Source: Polaribacter reichenbachii (lineage in GTDB: Bacteria > Bacteroidota > Bacteroidia > Flavobacteriales > Flavobacteriaceae). From it: a stretch of 64,000 nucleotides of DNA. The first letter of the stretch is position 1. Each line of letters begins with the position of its first letter. The stretch lies in the NCBI RefSeq assembly GCF_001975665.1, contig NZ_CP019419.1, positions 3,827,501-3,891,500 of the forward strand. The letters run 5' to 3'. The translations under genes were made by a program, and so were the position numbers. The notes under the pieces are model-generated. The model saw only the letters and a program-made list of their open reading frames with translations, was not told where the DNA came from and ran no database searches. Of the stretch, positions 37,621 through 45,808 are shown piece after piece.

Positions 37621-39888
37621 TTACCTTTTATTTACTTTATCCCAAAATTCTTTTAATTTGTTTTCATTACTATCGCTATCGGCTTTAAGTAAGTCTTTTA
37701 AATCATAATTTAATCTATAAGCCTTGCTACCACTTTGTTTGATGTTTTTATTATCAAATTCACTTATGATTTCATTTTCAAGTAAAAACGGAATAACATC
37801 TTCAATAATCATTTTCGTTGATGAACCGTAAATGCTGTGTTCTTTCCAATTAGATTCATATTGTAATATTGTTCTGTGATATTTTGATAAGAATTTATTT
37901 ACTAAAGTTTTAAAAACAGAATGTTTCTTAATTACTAGTATTTCTTTTTCAGTTGTACTTCTTATGCCTCTTTTATGCAGAAGATCTTTTATTCTTATTG
38001 GAGAATAAGCAGTTTCAATTATTTCATCATTATTAATAATTTGAATTGAATCTATATTTGAATTTGAAATAATTACTTCTTCAAAAACATTTGAAGATGT
38101 TAAATCAAATTTAATTTCGTTAAAACTACAATTATCAAAAATTACATTTTTCAATTTTACGTTTTTTAAACTTATATTGATGAAATTTCCATTTTTAATT
38201 ACAACGTTATTTATGAATTTATTTTCGAAACCTAAACTAGAATAAGTTACTTTACCAGAAAAGGACAAAATATCGTCGGTTGTATTATTATCAATTAAAT
38301 AAGGTATTATTGTACCTACATTACTTTGTATATGAGTCGGCTTCCATTCTTTATCAATTATTTCTTGAAATAAATCTAGATACTTTTTTATATCATTTTT
38401 TTTCAAAGTATTTAACATATATCTCGGAACTGAATCAGGAAGTTGACCGAGAAATAAGAATTTTTTCAATTTCCTTAATGAAAGTTCTTTGATCAAATTT
38501 CCTAATGACTTGCCTAAAAAAAAGTTTTTAAACTCTTCATGATCAAATTTTCTTAATTGTTCGGACCCTATTGATATTGGTACTAAAAGCGCATGACTAT
38601 GTAGCATTCTAATAATTGTTGCTCTTAGACTTTCTTCTATATCCCAATCGTCTATTAGCATAGTTCCGTAAAGTTCTATTTCATCAATGGAAATATAATC
38701 TTTTTGAGATTCCCACATTTCTTTTGCAATGGTGGCAAGAAACGAAAGATGTTGATTAAAATTTAAATAAGGTTGACCAGTAACTTTATCTCGATCTTTC
38801 CATTTTTGCACTTCTCTTTTTATAAATGACTCTACTATTGTTGTTACTCCTTCTTTATCTTTATTCATTTCATCAAGAAGTTCTTTAAGCGAATTCTCCT
38901 CATCACTTGAGTCAATTAACTGAACAATTTTTGATAGTAAGAAAGGTCTTGCTAGAATCGGATGAGATTCATCCTTAAAGTTCTCTATTAAATGTGAATA
39001 TATTTTTTCTTGGTCATTACAAAAATATGAAATGTATTCAGTTGCATTTTCCTTTCGCCAATTGAGAACTTTTAACTCGTAAAAAAAACAATTGTGAGAA
39101 ATATATCCTTTCAAAAATTCAGTTCTTTTTAAGTAATCTTGTGTATTAAAAAAAGTTCTTCTAGATGCCGCAATTAATGTTCCTCTCCCATCCATTTCTT
39201 TTACTAAACTTGAAAGAGAACCCAAAGCTGATTCACCTCCAATCTCAGCAGCTAATTCATCAAAACCGTCAATTGCCAAAATTATATTTCTATTCTTTAT
39301 TAAAGTTAATATTGAAGAGTAATACAACCCTCTAATTCTTAACTCTCCTAAATCATACATTATTGCTTCAGCCAGTCTAACAAGATCTCTTCCTTGCAAA
39401 TCAACATGCCAAAAGAGATAATTACTTTCTCCTTTTAAAAACCTATTAGCTTGAATAATTTGGAACTCCTTTAACAATGCACTTTTACCATGACCAGCAT
39501 CAGCCGTAATAAAAGTAATTTTTGTTCCACTTAAAAGAGCTTCATCACATTCCTTTTGTAGTTGTTTAATGGCAATACCATTAGTTGTTGACCATGGCGT
39601 AATTAGATTAGATGGTCCTTCAATAAATGGTTCAATATTTTTTCTTTTTTGTATTAATCTTGTAGCAAAAATATCTAGCTGTGCAATTTCTTTGGAGATA
39701 AAGTCTTGGTATTTTATATTTCTTCCTTCAAAATTAATATACAGACTTTCATCGATATCATTTATTTTTAATTCATAATCTTTACCTAGTCTTGTAAACA
39801 AAACTTGACCATCTGGCTGAATAATTACGTCTTCTTCTGTATCTGCAAATGATTGTAAATCATTTTTAATTCTTTTAAGCCTTTCCAT
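37621..39888 (-). CDS. NACHT-domain STAND NTPase (candidate antiphage sensor/effector)
   Basis: 755 aa. N-terminal unknown domain (1-115, includes short beta-rich VIIQPDGQVLFTRLGKDYEL), NACHT NTPase (Walker A ADAGHGKSALL at 129-138; Walker B IILAIDGFDELA at 202-213; RHD-like ASRRTFF), helical C-terminal half, then pentapeptide-like stretches at about 549-609 (FENKFINNVVIKNGNFINISLKN-type pattern) and a final basic helical segment. Bacterial NACHT proteins act in phage defence by sensing and oligomerising; function here is inferred from family and neighbours. It overlaps the NYN gene by 14 bp and is last in a three-gene operon. Confidence 0.82.
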   Translation of the reverse strand: MERLKRIKNDLQSFADTEEDVIIQPDGQVLFTRLGKDYELKINDIDESLYINFEGRNIKYQDFISKEIAQLDIFATRLIQKRKNIEPFIEGPSNLITPWSTTNGIAIKQLQKECDEALLSGTKITFITADAGHGKSALLKEFQIIQANRFLKGESNYLFWHVDLQGRDLVRLAEAIMYDLGELRIRGLYYSSILTLIKNRNIILAIDGFDELAAEIGGESALGSLSSLVKEMDGRGTLIAASRRTFFNTQDYLKRTEFLKGYISHNCFFYELKVLNWRKENATEYISYFCNDQEKIYSHLIENFKDESHPILARPFLLSKIVQLIDSSDEENSLKELLDEMNKDKEGVTTIVESFIKREVQKWKDRDKVTGQPYLNFNQHLSFLATIAKEMWESQKDYISIDEIELYGTMLIDDWDIEESLRATIIRMLHSHALLVPISIGSEQLRKFDHEEFKNFFLGKSLGNLIKELSLRKLKKFLFLGQLPDSVPRYMLNTLKKNDIKKYLDLFQEIIDKEWKPTHIQSNVGTIIPYLIDNNTTDDILSFSGKVTYSSLGFENKFINNVVIKNGNFINISLKNVKLKNVIFDNCSFNEIKFDLTSSNVFEEVIISNSNIDSIQIINNDEIIETAYSPIRIKDLLHKRGIRSTTEKEILVIKKHSVFKTLVNKFLSKYHRTILQYESNWKEHSIYGSSTKMIIEDVIPFLLENEIISEFDNKNIKQSGSKAYRLNYDLKDLLKADSDSNENKLKEFWDKVNKR

Positions 39889-40642
39889 AACAAATTGTGT
39901 TTACTGAAAAATTAGATAATATATTTTTATAATTCGATTCTAGTCTTGAATTTTTTATTAAAACTTCAAACAAACAGTTTTTATTAAACCTTATTTTGTT
40001 TTGAGAAGCCACAGCCAGTGCTGGGAAAAAATCGACATCATCTGAAACAATAATTATTTTACTTACATCGTCTTCCATAGAATAAGACATTAAGTCACAT
40101 GCAATCATAGTATCAACCATTTTCTGTTCTGTTTTGACAAACAATTCATTGTTTAAAGAATTACAGCCATCTACTGCACACTGATGAGTTTTCTTTTTTG
40201 CTATTCTTTTTAATATATGTGGAGGGCAATTGGTTTTATTATTTGCACATGTATCATTTAACTTGTCGTTATTAATTTTTATGTATGACATTCCATTTTT
40301 CTCCTTCAAAGTATTTCTCCATTGATAACTTGGAACATTAAACAATGTATCAATAACCTCTATTTTTCCTTTAATAATTATATTTTGATTATTAATTATA
40401 GGAAAGAGATTAAAAGATGAAAGAATGCTAAACAATATTGAGGCTTTATTTGTTAATACATCTTCTTGATACCAACCACCATATAACCTAATTTCTAAAT
40501 AAGTATTAATTGGTGATGAATTGATATCAATACATGTATTAATTATTTCAGAAAATTGATATTGAATTTCTTCATCAGTGTATTGATTTAAATCTTTTCT
40601 ATCAAACCAATTATCAAAGTCAACAAGAAAAATATATTTCAT
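39875..40642 (-). CDS. NYN-domain (PIN-like) ribonuclease-type protein with Cys/His insert
   Basis: 255 aa. NYN/LabA-type signatures: FLVDFDNW with Asp8 and Asp10, QKMVDT (K174, D177) and SDDVDFFPA (D201, D202, D204), giving a full acidic site. Between the two halves lies an insertion with C132, C139, H142, H153, C155 and C160, which could bind zinc and is not part of the core NYN fold. NYN proteins are RNases. It overlaps both neighbours (ATGA with the upstream ORF; 14 bp with the NACHT gene), so the three are translated as a unit. Confidence 0.8.
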   Translation of the reverse strand: MKYIFLVDFDNWFDRKDLNQYTDEEIQYQFSEIINTCIDINSSPINTYLEIRLYGGWYQEDVLTNKASILFSILSSFNLFPIINNQNIIIKGKIEVIDTLFNVPSYQWRNTLKEKNGMSYIKINNDKLNDTCANNKTNCPPHILKRIAKKKTHQCAVDGCNSLNNELFVKTEQKMVDTMIACDLMSYSMEDDVSKIIIVSDDVDFFPALAVASQNKIRFNKNCLFEVLIKNSRLESNYKNILSNFSVNTICYGKA

Positions 40643-41055
40643 ATAGTATTATTTATTTCAACAACCAAACCCAAACTTTCTTTTGCTCTTTGATTTAGAT
40701 ACTGATTTTCATCAGTATGCGTTACACGCACCTGCCCATTCATTAACATAGGCAATAAACAATCTCGTAATTCAGATAGTTTTTGGCTTTGTTTAAAATT
40801 GACAACCATTTTATTATAATAAACTCTTCCTAAATCTTCATTTTCTAATGAAAGAGAAATTTTATTAAATATTTTTTCTGATTCTTTTTGAGAAAGATTT
40901 TTATTGTTTTTTTTTAATTGATAATAAAAAATATAAGTAAAAATATTGGTTTCTAAATCCCAATTATTTTCTTTTAAAGAAAGGTATGTATAACCTAATT
41001 TGATAAGATGTAAAATGGAGGGAATTTTTACTCGAGAATCTTCATTGAATTTCAT
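40639..41055 (-). CDS. HsdR-N / HsdS-C fusion ORF (type I restriction locus deletion scar)
   Basis: 138 aa. Residues 1-85 match the N-terminal start of type I restriction subunit HsdR (FNEDSRVKIPSILHLIKLGYTYLSL; SLENEDLGRVYYNKM). From about 90 the frame matches the C-terminal end of specificity subunit HsdS (LSELRDCLLPMLMNGQVRV) and its usual tail. No single family has both. An in-frame deletion from early hsdR to the end of hsdS in an hsdR-hsdM-hsdS operon would yield exactly this. The stop overlaps the NYN start by 4 bp. It may now be only a translational feeder for the NYN gene. Confidence 0.72.
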   Translation of the reverse strand: MKFNEDSRVKIPSILHLIKLGYTYLSLKENNWDLETNIFTYIFYYQLKKNNKNLSQKESEKIFNKISLSLENEDLGRVYYNKMVVNFKQSQKLSELRDCLLPMLMNGQVRVTHTDENQYLNQRAKESLGLVVEINNTI

Positions 41056-41125
41056 AGCAAATGAATAAACTACTAATGTAAGAAAACCAAATGATATTTT
41101 ACTTTAGAAACCTAAATTATGAATG

Positions 41126-41713
41126 TTAAAAAAGAGTAGGTTGTTTAAAACCCAATTGATTTGTAGTAAAATCATATTGTGGATTAACTTCCTTATTATT
41201 TAACCAAGCTTTAAAATCGTCTTCGGTTTTTAAACTAAAAGGCATTCTTAATTTAGAGTTGTGTATTTCTCTCATAATACCTTTAGCTTCTGTGGTTACT
41301 ATTGTGTAGGTGTTATTTATAAACAAGCCTGCGAATGCAAAAAGTTGATTGTTAAAGCCTATTTCAAACTTAATTTTTTCTTTCCCTTGATGTTGCCATT
41401 CGTAAAAACCATCAACTAAAACAATACACCTGTTTTCTGTATAATGTTTAAAAGCAGGTTTTTCTGATATGGTTTCTATTCGTGCATTTAAAGTATAATT
41501 TCTTTTCCAGTCAGAATTTGCCCATTCTGGTATTAGTCCCCAATTATACATTTTAATTTCTGTAAGATTAGAGTTGGTAATGATTGGTGTTTTAGGAAAA
41601 TTAAATCCATTAATTTGTGAACTAGGATTAAATGAAGCTTCAGAATTAAATTTAGCCTTAAATTTTTTCTCTATTTCCTTAATTGATTTTGTTTGTTTAG
41701 TATGAAAACACAT
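41126..41713 (-). CDS. SRAP-domain protein (YedK/HMCES-like), complete copy
   Basis: 195 aa SOS-response-associated peptidase fold that forms a thiazolidine crosslink to abasic sites in single-stranded DNA. The nucleophile is Cys2 (MCFHTKQ), followed by YNWGLIPEWANSD, YTLNARIET, VDGFYEW (active Glu) and REIHNSKLRMP (active His). Part of the dinB-dnaE-SRAP cassette of the element, but now separated from dnaE by the nested RHS segment. The 3' part is complete here; the second copy is truncated. Confidence 0.92.
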   Translation of the reverse strand: MCFHTKQTKSIKEIEKKFKAKFNSEASFNPSSQINGFNFPKTPIITNSNLTEIKMYNWGLIPEWANSDWKRNYTLNARIETISEKPAFKHYTENRCIVLVDGFYEWQHQGKEKIKFEIGFNNQLFAFAGLFINNTYTIVTTEAKGIMREIHNSKLRMPFSLKTEDDFKAWLNNKEVNPQYDFTTNQLGFKQPTLF

Positions 41714-41886
41714 AAAATAACTTTTTGATAGTAAACTTAATAAAAATTAAAAGAAAGCACTTTAATAATCAATTTCTGGGATCAATTGCAATACTCATTT
41801 TTTTAGATTTAATAACGTTCATACTACAAAAGCCAAATCGATTTGTAATTTTACCATAACAAGCATAAATTCCCATTCCGTTTATT
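41300..41886. repeat. 587-bp direct repeat, left copy
   Basis: Matches 57035-57621 at about 97% by eye (roughly fourteen single differences, no gaps seen). Covers part of SRAP and about 100 bp of the 3' end of the error-prone dnaE gene, which is complete only in the right copy. Confidence 0.9.
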
Positions 41887-42044
41887 ATAGTACTTCTAAT
41901 GTATTGGCTTTCTGTCCTATTTGTCGGGGCTTGTAAAGCAAAAATCTACTTCTTGCAAATAGTTGTTTCTAGTGTAACCGTTATTAAATTCTTTGAGAGT
42001 TAATTTTTTATTTTTTGCTCTTACTTGTGGTTTATCTATTCATT
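41887..42044. other. Junction DNA left of the attC-like repeat
   Basis: About 160 bp without an intact gene. On the minus strand it reads as a short open stretch with two stops (LTLKEFNNGYTRNNYLQEVDF...), perhaps a decayed coding remnant of unknown origin. The gene-free span 41714-42170 holds the repeat end, this piece and the first attC-like repeat. Confidence 0.4.
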
Positions 42045-42163
42045 GTATAAGATTAGTTGCATAGTTTAAGTACTAAAGTTAGTAAATAAATCACAAAAAG
42101 AAAGTCCGATAGAACTTTTGTAAGTAGGTAAAAACTAGCAATTAATTTTATATGGTGTTAGGC
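42045..42163. repeat. Intergenic attC-like repeat 1
   Basis: An imperfect copy of a roughly 120-bp repeat ending GTTAGGC, an R'-type integron consensus (GTTRRRY). The second copy starts GCCTAAC (R''-type) at 43122. They flank a single gene. Confidence 0.5.
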
Positions 42164-42170
42164 AATGGCT

Positions 42171-43073
42171 TTATTCTTTTTCTAATTTCTCTAATCTTTT
42201 TTGTAATTCTACAACTTTTTTTAATAAAAACTTTAAAGATTCGTTTTCTTTTTCAACCTTTTCAATTTTCTTTTCCTGAGCAATAGTGTATAATGTCAAT
42301 TCTTCAATTTTTTTTAGAAGATCCATATCCATTTTTGCTAGCATTATTCCATTTTTTTCAAACTCTTTAGCGGATGGTATTTCAGGAAGATGATTGTTTT
42401 CTTTAATGAAGTTTTCTAATTCTTCAAGATCTATAAGTCTGTAACTTTTTTTAAATACATAATCAGGAGCTGGAATATTAAGGTCAATTTTCACCTCTTT
42501 AGCATGAACACTTCCATTAACTGTTAATTTCATATCTGGATTTATTGTTCCAATTCCAACATTACCAAGTGAAGTCCCGTCTGATTTGGTTGCTAAAATG
42601 GTGTTTCGATTCCAAGATTTGATGATGTCTAAATCACCCCCAATGGCATTAATACCCACTCCGTTTGAATACTGATAAGTACCCCTAATAGACCAATTCA
42701 TTGCTCCAGTAATACCACTATAATTTAAAGGTATTATCCTCACAACATTTTTATCAACATAGTTTGTCGCTAACCTAACTCTTAATTCATCTGAAACCTC
42801 TAATTTGGCATTAGGAGCTGCTATTCCAATTCCAATATTCCCATTACCGAGAATTTTAATTCGTTCTTTCCCTTGAGTATAAAAGTTCAATCCAAAATAC
42901 CCAGATAATCCAACATAATGATAACCAGTTCCGCTTATTCTTGACATTCCATAATGAGCAACTGAATTACCTGACACATCGAATGCATCGTTTATATCAA
43001 ATCCAATTTTTGTTTGAGAATGAATTCCAAAATTCATTGCAATTAGAGCAATTAATAAAATTCTTTTTTTCAT
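42171..43073 (-). CDS. Secreted S74/tail-fibre-like protein with coiled coil
   Basis: 300 aa. Signal peptide (KKRILLIALIAMNFGIHSQ), repeated NGNIGIGIAAPNAKLEVS and GNVGIGTINPDMKLTVNGSVHAKEVKIDL blocks, then VFKKSYRLIDLEELENFIKENNHLPEIPSAKEFEKNGI and a Lys/Glu coiled-coil tail. The same type as proteins of Bacteroidota related to phage tail-fibre chaperone ends. A paralogue on the opposite strand starts at 44960 and heads the RHS operon. The flanking attC-like repeats suggest it is a cassette. Confidence 0.75.
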   Translation of the reverse strand: MKKRILLIALIAMNFGIHSQTKIGFDINDAFDVSGNSVAHYGMSRISGTGYHYVGLSGYFGLNFYTQGKERIKILGNGNIGIGIAAPNAKLEVSDELRVRLATNYVDKNVVRIIPLNYSGITGAMNWSIRGTYQYSNGVGINAIGGDLDIIKSWNRNTILATKSDGTSLGNVGIGTINPDMKLTVNGSVHAKEVKIDLNIPAPDYVFKKSYRLIDLEELENFIKENNHLPEIPSAKEFEKNGIMLAKMDMDLLKKIEELTLYTIAQEKKIEKVEKENESLKFLLKKVVELQKRLEKLEKE

Positions 43074-43121
43074 AATAATTTTTGTTTTTATAGTTACTTA
43101 TGTTAGTTTTTTTTTGCTTGT

Positions 43122-43246
43122 GCCTAACGTTTATATATATTAAAAGTTGTGTTTTGTAACACTAAGTTTACAATTAAATCACAGAAAGAAAATCCCCCAG
43201 GATTTTCGTAAGCTAGCTTTCACTAGCATTTTTTTACACGGTGTTA
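43122..43246. repeat. Intergenic attC-like repeat 2
   Basis: Aligned with repeat 1: both share a cacaraaagaaa core, a GAAAATCC-GGATTTTC hairpin region, ctagca and ggtgtta. It starts GCCTAAC. The 3' end is degraded (GTTATTT rather than GTTRRRY). Confidence 0.5.
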
Positions 43247-43679
43247 TTTTTTGTTGCGAAACACATTACTTAACACGTTTTAATACCAATTTTAATTTTT
43301 TTCAACATAGTTTGATTTCCGATTTAAATAATTTTTCTCTTAACATTTTTCCTTTTAATTTTTTTTCAAAGATTTTTCATAGAGTTTGAGAGGGAATTCC
43401 AGCGTTAAAATTCAGAAAATATTTTAGTTTTTAAAGTTAAGATTAAACTTTCAAAAAAGTAAGATTTTTTGACTTTTTTTGTTAAAAATCATATTAAATT
43501 AATATTTTTTATTCAACCATAATTCATCCTGAAAAAGTCAAGCAAAAAATACAATTTCAACTAATTATTAAATTTTTAAACCATAAAATTTCCCCACTTT
43601 TGATTTTTTATTTAATCTTAAAATTCCAAAAAAAAGTAAAATATTTAACTATTTTTTCAGACAATTAGATTTTGCGTTG
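43247..43679. other. AT-rich gene-free DNA
   Basis: I see no coding frame, hairpin or known repeat. A short 24-bp stretch near 43680 resembles the start of repeat 1. Confidence 0.5.
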
Positions 43680-44430
43680 GTTTATCTATTCATTTTATAA
43701 GTCTAAAGCATCCCTCCTATGCTAAATTCTTATATCCTGAACTGATTAGAGTGCAAGTTTTTGTATGTGAAATCATCGGTTACTTGTATGTTTTTAGGAA
43801 AACATTTTTTTGCAGTAGTTTACATAGAATTTTCCTTATTCAAGGTGATTTCCCTGACCTTAGTTTCCTTCTTGACCGATATCTTCAAGAGTTGTTTTAT
43901 AATAGGTTCTACTTTGGTTCCAAGGAATATGGCTACTATAACCTCAGTTCTTTCCTTTAGCCTTCTTTTTAGTGAATATAGTAAAAAGTATTCCTTTAGA
44001 CAATGCTAATTCATCAATAGATAAATAATAACTAATATTTTCAGGAAAAACAAGCTATTGCTTGACCTATATTTTGTTTCCAGTTCTTAAAACCGCTTAA
44101 ATAGTATTTATATAATTGTTGTAATTTTTTCCCATTGACTTCATAGAAACTTTGAATAGTATAACAATCGGAAGTTTTAGTATTGACTAATTTCATTAAA
44201 AAAAGCAACGAACTCGTGGTCAAATTTGTTCCCTTTGCTATTATTTTTCAATCTAATTGAATAACTTCTTTCGTTGTTTTATCTAGCCTTTTAAGTCGTT
44301 TTAGGTGAGGATAAATCGTGTTTTAATTTAATGGAGAATATTGAATAGTTACTTCTTTATGAAAGCCGTGTGCAATTAAAGTTCTGGAGGCTTGTTCTTT
44401 TGGTGATGTGTTCGGTTCTTAAAAATAGAG
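43680..44430 (-). pseudogene. Decayed ISAon1-family transposase (both ORFs)
   Basis: Reading the minus strand in several frames: ASRTLIAHGFHKEVTIQ ... DKTTKEVIQLD*KIIAKGT (ORF1-type N-terminal part), then YKYYLSGFKNWKQ, LSIDELALSKGILFTIFT, a frameshift, EVIVAIFLGTKVEPIIKQLL and KKCFPKNIQVTDDF (ORF2 DDE part). These match the known ISAon1 pattern (HLSDFKEW; LSIDETALSKGELYTI; CFPKAIQVTDRF), with stops and frameshifts. No inverted ends recognised. Confidence 0.75.
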
Positions 44431-44836
44431 GTCCATTACCTAACCGTTCTTAATATTCTTCACAAGATTAAAGTGGTAGATTAAGAATTCAGTAAGAATA
44501 AGTTTTAATAGATTTAGGTAGTCGTCTATTTTTTTTACAAAAAAACACAGTTCAATTCACAAACAAGTTTTTGATTCGTTTTGATTCCATAAAATTCTTA
44601 TTTTGATTATTATAATCTTGTTTGATTTAGTTAAAATAATCGTTAATTAATTTGTTATTAAATTTTAAAAGCAGCTTAATGAAATAATTAAAACACGTAA
44701 TTTAGAGTTAAAAGATTAACATTTTTTATTTTCTTGATTTGACATCATTAGATATAACTTATTTAATATGTTTTAAAAACAGTTGATATTTGAGTTTTTC
44801 TTAATTTACACAAAATCAATTGCTTGTAATTTCTAT
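44431..44836. other. AT-rich gene-free DNA upstream of the RHS operon
   Basis: No coding or RNA feature is seen. A promoter for the operon should lie in or near this stretch but I could not identify -33/-7 boxes with confidence. Confidence 0.4.
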
Positions 44837-44920
44837 CTCCCCATTTATAGTGAAGAACCTCCCCATAAATGGGGAGATAAAAATTTCACTATAAATGGGG
44901 AGTTTTTTTTTTTTTTTTTT
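44837..44920. promoter_or_regulatory. Nested hairpin with T18 tract upstream of the RHS operon
   Basis: Outer perfect 18-bp inverted repeat (44837-44854 with 44885-44902), inner 18-bp palindrome (44859-44876) built from the same CTCCCCAT unit, then 18 consecutive T (44903-44920). It ends 39 bp before the ATG. Looks like a terminator but sits just before the first gene, so it may block read-through in or act as a regulated leader; the T tract could also vary in length. Confidence 0.6.
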
Positions 44921-44959
44921 AAACTAATTTTATCAAATAATTTAAAAACTAAAATTGCA

Positions 44960-45802
44960 ATGAGAAAAATATTATTTATTCTATTATTAATGTCTTTATC
45001 TTTTTGTTTGAATGCCCAAGATTTGTTAAGTGGAGGTAGTAATTCATGGATTTTCCACACTCCCGATGATGGTAGGACGACTCTTCACTTAACATCTATG
45101 CTTAATGGTAGTTGGCAATGGGGGAAAGAAACTGTATTTTATAATAATGGTAATGTAAAATTTAATGGCGAACTGGGTATAGGTACATCTGTTCCTATGG
45201 GTAAATTAGATATATTACTAGGTGGGTGGAGTAATATCCCTAGAGTTTTGTTTAAACAAACATCTGATAATCCATCGATGAGATTATATAGACCCTCTGG
45301 TTCTGGATCAAGTATATATTCTTGGTGGATTGAAAATACGGGGAATGGAGGTTTAAATTTTAAATATGGTTACGGCTCTAGTACCGGAAGTGAATCCCCA
45401 GTTTCAAAATTTACGTTTACTAATAATGGTGATTTTGGAATAGGAACAACTACTCCTGATTCAAAATTATCTGTAAACGGAACAATTCATGCAAAGGAGG
45501 TTAAAATAGATTTAATAGGTTGGCCAGACTATGTTTTTAGAAAAGAGTATCAATTATTAACTTTAGAAGAAGTTGAGTCTTATGTAAAGAAAAATGGACA
45601 TTTACCAAGAATATCATCGGCTGATGAAGTAGAAAAAAATGGAGTTCTTTTAGGAGAGATAAGTAAAAAATTACTTGAAAAAATTGAGGAATTAACGCTT
45701 TATGCAATTTATCAAGAAAAAATAATAAAAGAACAAAATCAAAAAAATAAAGATTTAGAGAAAAGATTGAGTAAAATAGAGTCATTAATTATAAATAAAT
45801 AA
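44960..45802 (+). CDS. Secreted S74/tail-fibre-like protein, RHS operon first gene
   Basis: About 280 aa. Signal peptide (MRKILFILLLMSLSFCLNAQ), GELGIGTSVPMGKLD and GDFGIGTTTPDSKLSVNGTIHAKEVKIDL, then VFRKEYQLLTLEEVESYVKKNGHLPRISSADEVEKNGVLLG and a coiled-coil tail. The paralogue of the minus-strand gene at 42171. The start at 44960 is chosen over a longer frame that runs through the hairpin and poly-T (poly-Phe). May be a cell-surface partner of the RHS protein. Confidence 0.78.
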   Translation: MRKILFILLLMSLSFCLNAQDLLSGGSNSWIFHTPDDGRTTLHLTSMLNGSWQWGKETVFYNNGNVKFNGELGIGTSVPMGKLDILLGGWSNIPRVLFKQTSDNPSMRLYRPSGSGSSIYSWWIENTGNGGLNFKYGYGSSTGSESPVSKFTFTNNGDFGIGTTTPDSKLSVNGTIHAKEVKIDLIGWPDYVFRKEYQLLTLEEVESYVKKNGHLPRISSADEVEKNGVLLGEISKKLLEKIEELTLYAIYQEKIIKEQNQKNKDLEKRLSKIESLIINK

Positions 45803-45808
45803 TGATTT

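Noticed and set aside
37621-41055. Complete type I restriction-modification system
   Set aside because: No hsdM and no body of hsdR or hsdS remain; only the fusion ORF with their ends.
43751-44009. Plus-strand open frames over the decayed transposase
   Set aside because: They are on the opposite strand of the clear ISAon1 relic and look like no known protein.
44783-44959. Longer start for the first RHS-operon gene
   Set aside because: The extension runs through the hairpin and T18 tract (poly-Phe) and lacks a signal peptide, while MRKILF at 44960 gives one.
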